DNA from: Gracilaria caudata
Lineage: Eukaryota > Rhodophyta > Florideophyceae > Gracilariales > Gracilariaceae
DNA length: 24,449 nt
Assembly: GCA_030374735.1 (NCBI GenBank)
Contig: JASCIV010000325.1
Span: 1-24,449, forward strand
Reading direction: 5' to 3'
Shown: positions 1 through 7,528 of the stretch, piece after piece
How positions within the stretch are numbered: position 1 is the stretch's first letter
Layout of the letters: the number at the start of each line of letters is the position of its first letter
The notes under the pieces: model-generated
The model's input: only the letters and a program-made list of their open reading frames with translations
Database searches by the model: none
Told to the model about the DNA's origin: nothing
Made by a program: the position numbers and the translations under genes

Positions 1-900
1 ATAGTCTGATAGCTAGTAAGGTTCCGTAAACTAGGGTATTCTATTTCGAGAGATGCACCGTCACAGGAGTAGAGGGAGATACCCTGTCCTAGCCGAGCTC
101 ACCACCTCATAACATGTTGTCACAAAGATTCCTGTCACGGTACCAATGCGTACGATGATTGGCAGAACGGCGCTCAGCCAAAGGCTGTGGAGCGCCGTGC
201 GGGGTTGGTGAGATTGCACGGGCAGCTGGCGGCGAACGGGAGTTAGCAGTAGTGGCGCTGGCTACTGTCAATGCTCTCACAGCGGCGCGCAGTTGAGTTG
301 TTCCTGCGCACGAAACGGTATGCTTCACCTTGAACGCATGCGTACAGTGGCGTAAAACAGCCTCGTTGTGTATGCCATTTGCAGCATGCAACGTGTCGCA
401 TGCCCGTCAGACGATATGAGTTATACCTCTTATTCACATACAGCGGCACGCTTCACTCTTCATGCACTCCAAGGGGCATCCAATAGACTTTGCATGTGTG
501 CGTGCAGTATCACGCCCAAGATTGCTCATGCATGCGCGAGGCGGCGCGTTCAGCACCGCGCAACAGACTTGTGTTTTGCGAGTGAAGCGGCGCGCGAACA
601 ACGACAGGCGACTTGCTTGTCACGCACAAGTGGGGGCCATAAGCATTGCAAGCGCGCCACGGGGGGCACTAACCATCTTGCACGCGCGCAAAGCAGCGCG
701 CGCTACAGCAATTATGGGCGTTGAGTTCGAATTTGCCGCACCCGGTGCGAGGCGTTGGTTGTGGCGGCGCTCCATGACGGTGTGGGAGTCACTCGGTGGC
801 GGCCTGCCCGCGCGTCTTCCGCGGCGGTGCCGGTGATAGAGGCGGCAGGAAGCGCAGCGTCGGTACTGCGCATCGTGCTGCAGTCGCAGCGCTGGTCGGA
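1..900. other. Left flank without a supported gene
   Basis: I see no convincing gene here. Open frames exist on both strands, but they are short, overlap one another and lack protein-like composition. From about 280 to 700 the DNA is GC-rich and carries loose recurrences of an AGCGGCGCGC-like motif (near 284, 440, 540, 583 and 691). This could be an eroded repeat or simply compositional bias. No tRNA or rRNA signature was recognised. Confidence 0.5.
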
Positions 901-927
901 AACCGCTGCGCGCCGCGCGCAGCGGTT
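901..927. repeat. Perfect hairpin 1
   Basis: The arms at 901-912 and 916-927 are perfect 12-bp reverse complements around a 3-base loop (ccg). The stem is GC-rich and would be very stable in single-stranded DNA or RNA. It is the first of three hairpins within 141 bp. Confidence 0.8.
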
Positions 928-945
928 GTGGTGGTGAACGAGATG

Positions 946-971
946 GGAGCGCAGCGTGGAAGCTGCGCTCC
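946..971. repeat. Perfect hairpin 2, followed by a T-run
   Basis: The arms 946-955 and 962-971 are perfect 10-bp reverse complements (ggagcgcagc and its complement) around a 6-base loop, followed by TTTT. The shape recalls an intrinsic terminator, but such terminators are not expected for eukaryotic RNA polymerase II genes, so the role is unknown. Confidence 0.75.
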
Positions 972-1008
972 TTTTATCTCCGGCTGAGATACGAAAAAAA
1001 ATCTTTTC

Positions 1009-1041
1009 GGGGAGTGTCTCTGGTGAGGTGGGACACTCCCC
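1009..1041. repeat. Perfect hairpin 3
   Basis: The arms 1009-1018 (ggggagtgtc) and 1032-1041 (gacactcccc) are perfect 10-bp reverse complements around a 13-base loop. It lies just beyond the 3' side of the reverse-strand USP pseudogene, so it may mark the edge of the duplicated or inserted segment. Confidence 0.75.
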
Positions 1042-1049
1042 TGAATCCG

Positions 1050-1780
1050 CCACCACATTCTATAAGGGTTAACCGACTCCAACAAGGTCAGAAGCCCCCT
1101 GATCTGTTCCTCGGTAATTTTCTCAGGGACCAAATGAGTGTCAGTGGACGAGGCAAAGCGCCGGAGTTGCTCAGTGGTTTTCATGATTCCTGTCACAGCG
1201 CCCATGATACATTTTTCTACCTTCATCGCAATGCCTCGTGTGATTCCTCCATTCTTCTCAGTTTTATCTTCCACCGTTTCCAGCACCTTCAATCTCAACA
1301 TTCTGAGATGCCTCATCATAGTCCGAAAGCAGTGCTCTTTTCTGTAGGGCAATAAATAGGCCTTATTGCTAATAGGCTTTACGAAGTGATCTTGGAGCCA
1401 TCGAAACACTTCACATCAGCAGCGTAATGACCAAAGCTAGTGGATGGTCGTGTGTGTGTGTGAGAACGGAAACAAGCTCGAACTTTTCAGTTATTATCTT
1501 GGAGCTAGAATACGGACGAAGGTCAAGAACTTGAGGGTAAGGCAGGAAGCAGTCTCTTTTCCCCATCGAGTCAATCTCTTCAACTACGAGATGAGCAAAT
1601 TCGGCATTTCGCCAATTGGCTTCTTGATAACAGCTGGCTTGGCACATTGACAAACATTTTCCACTTTTAGTCGTCCATTAATGCAGCGGGAGACTTCTCC
1701 CCGGTCGCGATTGATCCTGGAAAGTTTGGTAGTCACATGTTTTACAAGGGTATACGATTCTCTTGATTACAGTGCTTCCA
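1050..1780 (-). pseudogene. Decayed, 5'-truncated copy of the USP deubiquitinase gene
   Basis: Read on the minus strand, this segment is collinear with the C-terminal half of the intact USP gene at 5244-6743. Shared blocks, in order, are a CxxC zinc motif (PCKTC here, TCHTC in the intact protein), a DNA stretch matching the region around VIKKK, SMGK..FLPYPQVLDL, PYSSS, the His box GHYxADVKCFDG, SKIT, NKAY, EKNGGIT and IMGxVT. The blocks fall in different frames. One base is missing just before the DSMGK block, a CAG is now TAG, and about 10 codons are lost after CFDG. The catalytic Cys half is absent. None of the open stretches begins at a plausible ATG. Matching is visible at DNA level over several hundred bases, so shared descent is secure. 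The right-hand junction near 1780 and left edge near 1050 are estimates. Confidence 0.85.
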
Positions 1781-2141
1781 ACCATCTCGTACAACACCAA
1801 CGACACGATCAGCGCCACCGATATCATGTTCACCACGTTTTCCGCTGAACGAACTGTCTTGCTCCGCATAGGAAGCGCGTATTCTTCACGTGGCGCACCG
1901 AGCACAGCAGATGACAGCATCCCGCGCAAGTCCAGCGCCACCTTCCCGAAGTCGCACACGCGTTGTGGCTTGAACGCCTTCTATGCCGCCACGATCAGCA
2001 CCCACAACGCGCTTTCGGGCAGCCCCACGGATTGCACCTCGAGCGCCACCACGCCGATGGTTTCTGCGCCAGCCCTTGTTACAGCGCGCTGCTCGCGTAG
2101 CCGAACTTGTCATGATCGCCGTCAGGGTAGGGGTTCGTCTG
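1781..2141 (-). pseudogene. GC-rich fragment of an unidentified membrane protein, interrupted by a stop
   Basis: On the minus strand a long protein-like frame runs from about 2095 down to 1781. It is interrupted only by a TAG at 1983-1981, between IVAA and KAFKPQR. It reads ...ETIGVVALEVQSVGLPESALWVLIVAA, stop, KAFKPQRVCDFGKVALDLRG..., and ends in a hydrophobic stretch (MISVALIVSLVLYEMV) suitable for a membrane helix. Just upstream a second protein-like stretch (QTNPYPDGDHDKFGY, from about 2141) is in another frame, implying a frameshift. Codon third positions are very GC-rich, unlike the USP copy that follows directly at about 1780, so the two fragments probably have different origins. I do not recognise the family. 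It could be a real exon with introns, but the in-frame stop and frame change favour decay. Confidence 0.4.
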
Positions 2142-2264
2142 TGTCTATACGGCTCAAACCCCTCAACTCGTATCATGGGCAACCTTGTGTAGCCTTGTCT
2201 CACACTTGCTCTAAGCCAGGACAAGGGTACAGTATAACGAAATGTCAACGAATAACAACCCCCT

Positions 2265-2302
2265 GTTCTGTCCTCCGGAGAGAGTTTTCCGTAGGACAGA
2301 AC
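2265..2302. repeat. Inverted repeat
   Basis: The arms 2265-2274 (gttctgtcct) and 2293-2302 (aggacagaac) are perfect reverse complements. After one mismatch the stem extends by four further pairs (2276-2279 with 2288-2291). It lies between the pseudogene pair and the next short open stretch. Confidence 0.7.
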
Positions 2303-2361
2303 GCACAATCGTGTCGATATTGCCTTCTCTGAAAACCTAGAAACTACGAGACCGCCATTGT

Positions 2362-2556
2362 TCACGACTCCCGGTCGAGATTGTCCGCATTTTGCTTTCC
2401 CATGAGGGCGTTTGCTCCGTCTTCACGATAAGCCACGGTAAGCAACCCTTTGCGTATTTCCATCACTACACTATAATTGTCTCGCGATCGGATATAACCT
2501 GAACGCAAGTTGTCAACTAAGTCTTCGTCAAACCCCAACCAGTCAATTACAATCAA
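2362..2556 (-). pseudogene. Possible short gene fragment, unidentified
   Basis: A 64-codon open stretch with protein-like composition (it includes VIDWLGFDEDLVDNLRSGY and MEIRKGLLTVAYRED) ends at a stop at its left edge. Its upstream end has no ATG; the first in-frame ATG comes about halfway. It lies back-to-back with the TATA box of the next + strand gene. I do not recognise a family. It may be a fragment of an older gene, or chance. Confidence 0.2.
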
Positions 2557-2614
2557 CCACAGAACTCAACAAGATATCAACCAAATCTGAAACCCTCAAG
2601 TGGCAACTGGGCAG

Positions 2615-2622
2615 TATATATA
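2615..2622 (+). promoter_or_regulatory. TATA box of the DUF3472-like gene
   Basis: TATATATA lies about 105 bp before the ATG at 2726. The leader between them contains no other ATG, which supports both the promoter and the choice of start codon. Confidence 0.7.
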
Positions 2623-2725
2623 CCGAAGGTATCAAGCTATAGTTTCAGCGGTACGCCTGCTTTCATCAAGCACCAACGACAGCAACAGCGAACACCTCTA
2701 CCGCCGAACCTCTACAACAAACAAA

Positions 2726-3445
2726 ATGGTGACCCCTGGTGGAATGATCTCAGTGCAGCACGATTTTCCGGACGATCCCGTTAACGAAAAGCAGACGGGG
2801 TATTACAACCTAGACATGTTTATTACAATCGACAAGGAGCCCACAGAAACAAGCTACTACTTTTGGGCAATGCAGTTCTGGTTTAACAATGGCGATGGTG
2901 GCTACATGGGGCTTCAAACCGGTGCTAACCTTGGCGGTCCGAACAAGAAGATAGCTATCTTTTCCATATGGGATGCGCTCGATGCAAAGAAGGGTGCAGG
3001 GGCAGATGCCTACGCTGGCACCTTTGGAGGAGAAGGTGTCGGCTACAGCTGCAAAATACCGTTTGAATGGCAGGAAGGTAAGCAATACCGTTTTCGTCTC
3101 TTTGAGATCGCCGATGCACGTTACCCGGATCAGCCGGAATGGTGGGGAGCTTGGGTGATGGATATGGAAACCGTGCAGGAAACTTTCATTGGGCAGATCA
3201 AAGTGCCTGCTGCGTGGGGTTGGATGAAGGGTGGCACCAACTTCTTTGTGGAGTATTACCTGTCGGTACCGTCCTGCGGCGACACGCCATTCCAACAGGC
3301 AACGTTGCACACACCAACGCGCGAGAATGGTCGTGTTGTTCCCACAGGCGCTCCAAGGGTCAAGACGTATGGTACGTGCGCTGACTCGGCGAGCGTCACT
3401 GTTGGTACAGACGACGAAGCCATTTGCAAGAGCGGGAAGGAGTAA
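2726..3445 (+). CDS. DUF3472-like protein (239 residues)
   Basis: The open frame extends upstream to a GTG at 2600, but the TATA box at 2615 lies inside that extension. The first ATG after it (2726, context aacaaaATGg) is therefore the likely start. The product shows the aromatic-rich pattern I associate with DUF3472: SYYFWAMQFWFNNGDGGYMGLQT (about residues 42-64), AIFSIWD, GGEGVGYSCKIPFEW with QYRFRLF, and later WWGAWVMD and IGQIKVP. This is probably a beta-sandwich domain. The family's function is unknown; bacterial members can be secreted, often with a neighbouring carbohydrate-related domain. Here there is no signal peptide or second domain, so a cytosolic single-domain protein is likely. 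The family assignment rests on remembered motifs only. No introns are seen. Confidence 0.7.
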   Translation: MVTPGGMISVQHDFPDDPVNEKQTGYYNLDMFITIDKEPTETSYYFWAMQFWFNNGDGGYMGLQTGANLGGPNKKIAIFSIWDALDAKKGAGADAYAGTFGGEGVGYSCKIPFEWQEGKQYRFRLFEIADARYPDQPEWWGAWVMDMETVQETFIGQIKVPAAWGWMKGGTNFFVEYYLSVPSCGDTPFQQATLHTPTRENGRVVPTGAPRVKTYGTCADSASVTVGTDDEAICKSGKE

Positions 3446-4047
3446 GTCACGAACATGATCCAATACTACATTGGATCTGGAGATGCGGTTTCAAGTTTAA
3501 TGACGACGAGCTCCACCGTGTGAGATTTAGGCCTTCGTTCTAGATACCAGTTCGAAACAGGCGTACCCCTGGGGATGTTAGATAGATAGTTTTAACCAAA
3601 CTTGTACCCAAATAGGGAGGGAAGCAATGAACGTTGAGAAAAGCGAACACTCATGAAAACAAGGCGATCGCAACATATTACATAACTATGTTACAATGGT
3701 GCGTTCAGCTGTAGCTAGATGTGTCCACCAGATTCTGCAAGCCGGACTCCCATGGATAATATGCATCCTGCTGTGCAGAAGTGCTTCCGCTTGTTTAAGG
3801 GCGCCTCGATGGCAAAAAAGAAGAACAAAGTTGATTCATTTGGGAGCGTCAAAGAGCTGCTCTGCTTAACTTATTTTGGCGTCCGCTCTTCGCTTGTACG
3901 TTAGATGGAGCAGATGATCTCTTTTGAGACTCTTTTGTACGATTTGGGCAAAAAGTGAAAGATAGATAGAGGCAACACGGTACGCATTTCAGGTTAGCGG
4001 TCGTCAGTTGAGTAAGAACCAGCTTGCACTTGTCACCTCCATCGACC
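3446..4047. other. Intergenic region with one small unsupported ORF
   Basis: This is about 600 bp of mixed composition. It holds a 61-codon ATG-initiated frame at 3719-3904 (contains MAKKKNKVDSFGSVKELLC) with no recognisable domain; its codons and context do not separate it from chance. Two GATAGATAG tracts occur near 3582 and 3961. No RNA gene was recognised. Confidence 0.4.
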
Positions 4048-4055
4048 TTATTAAG
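4048..4055 (+). promoter_or_regulatory. Weak TATA-like element of the two-finger gene
   Basis: TTATTAAG lies about 150 bp before the ATG at 4202, a spacing close to that of the neighbouring USP gene (about 150 bp). The leader holds a short upstream ORF (ATG at 4083, ten codons), which might reduce translation. The element is a poorer match than the other TATA boxes in the window. Confidence 0.4.
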
Positions 4056-4201
4056 AGAGTGGTCAAGTTGGTCCTCAAAGACATGTGCTCTAGAGTGCTT
4101 TCCCCATCATACTGAAACCTGCGCTTCGGCGAGCAGTTTGAAACAAAGAAGTCGTTCACGCCGTGTCAAGTCTACACTCAAGTATCACAAACGGAAACAA
4201 A

Positions 4202-4651
4202 ATGTCTGACGGCGACCAGAAGGACAATGTGCCTCCCTGCTCTAAACAGTCAATCTGTAACGAAGCTCAGGATTTCACGCCTGATAATGAAGATAATCGC
4301 TCCTCAAACATGCTCAAGATGACAGCGAACATGAGGCTTCCCTTATCACGACCGCGCCCCGCCCCAAGACAGTTCTACCAGGCACACGCAGGCCCAAGCA
4401 ACCCGTCACAACTTCGCCAAAGCGCAGGCAATGCCGCTGCGGCGAAAGAGGCGACGCACTCCGGCGCCAAATCAGCTGCCGCGAGGTCACAGCTGTTCCA
4501 GTGTACAGAATGCAATCGCAATTTCAATTGCAATCGTCACTTTCAAATGCACATTGCGTTGTGCAAGCTGTACAAGTGTGATCGCTGTGATTTCACAGCG
4601 GTACAGCAGCGTGTGTTTGATGCGCATATGCAGAACCATTTTCGTTCATGA
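4202..4651 (+). CDS. Small two-finger zinc protein (149 residues)
   Basis: The first ATG of this frame is at 4202 (context aacaaaATGt); further upstream only a GTG is available. Residues 1-98 are polar, Pro/Ala/Ser-rich and probably disordered. Two adjacent zinc fingers follow. Finger 1 is CCHC (C101, C104, H117, C121: C-x2-C-x12-H-x3-C). Finger 2 is C2H2 (C126, C129, H142, H146). Finger 2 (KCDRCDFTA...FDAHMQNH) resembles finger 2 of the protein at 17741-18022 (FCLKCPFIA...FEQHMLSAH), so both belong to one local family. Nucleic-acid binding is the usual role of such fingers, but targets cannot be read from the sequence. The gene ends at a TGA at 4649 and has no introns. Confidence 0.8.
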   Translation: MSDGDQKDNVPPCSKQSICNEAQDFTPDNEDNRSSNMLKMTANMRLPLSRPRPAPRQFYQAHAGPSNPSQLRQSAGNAAAAKEATHSGAKSAAARSQLFQCTECNRNFNCNRHFQMHIALCKLYKCDRCDFTAVQQRVFDAHMQNHFRS

Positions 4652-5085
4652 CGCAGTGTGCGTGATGCTTGAAGGAACACACTCAAAACGCAGATAGGAT
4701 CTCTGAAACAGCATGTACAAGGGTACCGCAACTGGGAGTCCCCTGAAAAACAAAAAAGGTTTTGCATTTACGCAAAAAGTTGCTCTGAAGGTGTTGCCAA
4801 CCACTTTTTCTCTTTGCGATTTGTGACTTCATGCACGAACCAGGGATTTATGGATAAATTAAAAGTTGTCATAAAACAGTTCTAAACTTCCCAATGGTTC
4901 TTTATGACTTCCAACGCATTCTTTTTTATGTTAAGAGCGTGTTTTAAATATGTTCTTCTTTCCTCTGTACGACTGGTTATGATGACCATCAAAGTCTTGA
5001 GCTCATCTAGGTAGTTATGTGGGAGTGAGAACGTCAAGAAGACAAAAAGAATGAGTCAATGTCGAGGCCATGGTACTCAAGAACA
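4652..5085. other. AT-rich intergenic region
   Basis: This stretch runs from the zinc-finger stop to the USP TATA box. I see no gene. It contains a copy of ACAAGGGTA at 4717-4725 and several A/T tracts. Polyadenylation of the upstream gene presumably falls here, but no clear signal could be chosen. Confidence 0.5.
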
Positions 5086-5095
5086 TATTTATAAG
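5086..5095 (+). promoter_or_regulatory. TATA box of the USP gene
   Basis: TATTTATAAG lies about 150 bp upstream of the ATG at 5244. No ATG occurs between the two, so the start assignment is well supported. An A-rich tract (agaaaaaggaaaa) directly precedes the ATG. Confidence 0.65.
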
Positions 5096-5243
5096 GATTC
5101 CCTTCCCAATCCAGTACTGCTAATCTCGCTCTTCTTCAAGAAGGTCTATCACACTCTTGGCTACACTAGCGCCATACATACATTGCAGAGCCAAACGCAC
5201 ACAAACACGTTCATTTGTGTTTTAACTTCAAGAAAAAGGAAAA

Positions 5244-6743
5244 ATGTCTTCCAATCATAACCTTCAAAGATCGGAAACCAATGGTTCTGAGTTCCTCACG
5301 GACTCAGATAATGCCGGGCAGAGCGTCTCCTCTGGAAGTGATCCGAAGTTCCCCCTCTCTATAATCACCAAGCTGGGTTATGGTCCATCTGAACATCGCA
5401 CGAAATCAGATCTTGAGACCCACACGGGCAAGAAAGTAAGCCTTTCTTTCACTGCCAAGAATATAACCCTTCCTGTGACTGGGCACGAGAAAAAGAAACT
5501 TGAAGATATCAATAGTGTTGTGCATAGATGTGAACCAGGTTTTTACAACTTGGGAAACAGTTGCTATCTCAATGCTTCGCTCCAATGCTTGCTTCACAGC
5601 AAATGTTTTGTTCAGCAGATAAAAGATCACGGTTTGCATCTTGGCGAAAGTAGTCATTCCCAGTTTTGTGTTTTAGACCAGCTTTACAAATTGGTACAGA
5701 ACTATTACAATGAAAATGCCCCGGAAGCAATGAACCTTTCGGTTTTCGTGGAAAACATGAGAAGAATCTGTCCTTTCTTTGCTCCACATCAGCAGCAAGA
5801 TGCAGACGAATTCATCCAACTCCTATTTCAAGCCATTGATCACGTTCAATGCAATGGATGTGCAGATGCTCCATTCAAGAACGAGAATTATCCAGACGAG
5901 ATTGGTCTTATTCTTAGGAACTCTGTTATTGGATACATGAAAACCACCATTACATGCCATACTTGTCAGCAGTCCTCCTCAAGTCGTTCTCCGTTCACCA
6001 AGCTTCCCATTGCAGCAGGATCAGTCGCGACCGTGGAGAAGTCTCTTGCGGCTTTCATGGAAGATGAAGTACTTGAGGGGGAAAATGCATATCAATGTCC
6101 CCACTGCCAAACCAGCGCCAAGGCTGTTATCAAGAAGAAAATAGATGAAATGCCCAACTTACTCATCTTGCAGTTGAAGAGATTTGACTCGATGGGGAAA
6201 ATTGACTACTTCCTGCCTTACCCTCAAGTTCTTGACCTTCATCCGTATTCCAGCTCCGAGATTTTAATGGAAAAGTATGACCTTGTTGCCGTTCTCACAC
6301 ACACGGGCCCATCCATGGGCTTTGGTCATTATGTTGCTGATGTGAAGTGTTTCGATGGGCACTGGTGTCGCACCGATGATGAAAAACGCTCAAAAATCAC
6401 TCTGCCAACGTCTCTGACCAATAAGGCTTACATGCTATTCTACCAGAAAAGAACACCGCTCTTGGACTATGATGAGGTGTCTCAGAATTTTGAGATTGAA
6501 GGTGCTGGAACGAAGGAAGGCAGAATTGAGAAGAATGGAGGAATCACCGAAGGCATTCTGAAGAATGTAGAAAATATTATCATGGGCTCTGTGACTGAAA
6601 GTAACAATGGGCAGAGTGGAAGTGTCGCAGATATGGTGAGTCTTGAGGAGCTTGTTGACAATCAGGATGTTTTACGACTATCGGACACTGAAGCGCCAAA
6701 ACCACCGAGAAAAAAATTGATGAAGTGTTGTACTATAGCTTGA
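5244..6743 (+). CDS. Ubiquitin-specific protease (USP, peptidase C19) with a C-terminal CaaX-like box
   Basis: The 499-residue product has a complete USP catalytic core. The Cys box is GFYNLGNSCYLNASLQCLL with catalytic C107 and likely oxyanion residue N102. The QQQDADEF box lies at 183-190. Zinc-binding CxxC pairs lie at C238/C241 and C285/C288. LLILQLKRFD lies at about 306-315. The His box GFGHYVADVKCFDGHW has H362, followed by the acidic pair D378/D379. Such enzymes cleave ubiquitin from proteins or ubiquitin chains. Residues 1-95 are polar and variable. The tail from about 405 is acidic, then ends in KKLMKCCTIA: a basic patch plus CTIA, which fits a CaaX prenylation signal and suggests membrane anchoring. 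No introns are seen. A decayed inverted copy lies at about 1050-1780. The substrate and exact subfamily cannot be told. Confidence 0.93.
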   Translation: MSSNHNLQRSETNGSEFLTDSDNAGQSVSSGSDPKFPLSIITKLGYGPSEHRTKSDLETHTGKKVSLSFTAKNITLPVTGHEKKKLEDINSVVHRCEPGFYNLGNSCYLNASLQCLLHSKCFVQQIKDHGLHLGESSHSQFCVLDQLYKLVQNYYNENAPEAMNLSVFVENMRRICPFFAPHQQQDADEFIQLLFQAIDHVQCNGCADAPFKNENYPDEIGLILRNSVIGYMKTTITCHTCQQSSSSRSPFTKLPIAAGSVATVEKSLAAFMEDEVLEGENAYQCPHCQTSAKAVIKKKIDEMPNLLILQLKRFDSMGKIDYFLPYPQVLDLHPYSSSEILMEKYDLVAVLTHTGPSMGFGHYVADVKCFDGHWCRTDDEKRSKITLPTSLTNKAYMLFYQKRTPLLDYDEVSQNFEIEGAGTKEGRIEKNGGITEGILKNVENIIMGSVTESNNGQSGSVADMVSLEELVDNQDVLRLSDTEAPKPPRKKLMKCCTIA

Positions 6744-7200
6744 GGAGAGTAGAAGCATGTAGACATGCTGTTCAAGAACTTGGTTCTCGAGAAAATTACG
6801 TAGATTTAGTTTTGAAAGCCCCAATATATTTTACGTGTGCTCCAAACGTCCTTTGCTTCGCTTCGGCTCAACGTGTGCCTGAAATAACTAGCTTCCTCAG
6901 TAGCTTGAGAATGGTTGCGTAATACAGGAGCTAATCCCATGAGGAAAGCTCTGCTTTAAAAAAAGCAAAGCCTTAATAATAAAAAAGCTTTCCCCTGTTA
7001 ATACTCGAATAGGTTGTGTTTTTTATTAGAGAAAGCTTCCCCGTCCTTGAAACTATAGCGCGTAAATGTCGGAGAGTTATGAATTGTTCTTGTAATCACA
7101 GTCTGCGGGCATGTTCGGAGTTGTCCTGTTTTCAGCTCTGAATGGAAAATGTTTTTCGCAATATTCTGAGTAGTCACGAGAATATACGTATATTCAAAAA
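6744..7200. other. 3' flank of the USP gene with a hairpin
   Basis: No gene is seen. An inverted repeat pairs 6943-6950 (ggaaagct) with 6986-6993 (agctttcc) across an A/T-rich loop that itself holds GCTTTAAAAAAAGC. A similar aaagcttcccc string recurs near 7033. The structure may lie in the USP 3' untranslated region or near its end. Confidence 0.5.
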
Positions 7201-7216
7201 GTACCCGACTTTTTTG

Positions 7217-7334
7217 TCGATATATGAAAAAGCTACAATGTAGTACAAGGGTAATTGATACTAAAATACTTGTACCAAATTTTGTTGCCGATTTCTTTTC
7301 GTCAGGTAATATATGAAAAGCTACAAGGGTAGTT
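7217..7334 (+). repeat. Direct repeat in the upstream region of the secreted-protein gene
   Basis: Two related copies of roughly 35-40 bp occur, at about 7217-7255 and 7301-7334. Both contain atatatgaaaa(a)gctacaa and then acaagggta. Between them GTACAAG and CTTGTAC form a short inverted pair. Located 90-210 bp upstream of the TATA box at 7424, they could be regulatory sites or a local duplication. Confidence 0.6.
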
Positions 7335-7423
7335 CATTTTAAATTACTTTTAGTGCTTCTGCTTCTGCTCTACAAAGCAAAGCAGGTGTGTCCAGAAACA
7401 GATTCTTATGGTATATGTATCAG

Positions 7424-7430
7424 TATAAAA
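7424..7430 (+). promoter_or_regulatory. TATA box of the secreted-protein gene
   Basis: TATAAAA lies about 100 bp before the ATG at 7529, matching the layout of the other genes in the window. Confidence 0.75.
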
Positions 7431-7528
7431 GAAGAGTACCACGACCATGTTTGGGAGAGGTTGTGAGTGAATCAAACAAATCTCTCCATTGGGAGTAACA
7501 ACACAAGCTTTGGAAAAAAAACTAAAGA

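Noticed and set aside
2090..2180. tRNA-like ggggttcg string
   Set aside because: No matching acceptor, D or anticodon stems could be built around it.
2600..2725. N-terminal extension of the DUF3472-like protein
   Set aside because: It begins at GTG and overlaps the TATA box; the ATG at 2726 is better placed.
6725..6922. 65-codon frame overlapping the USP stop
   Set aside because: It starts at GTG inside the USP end and has no recognisable features.
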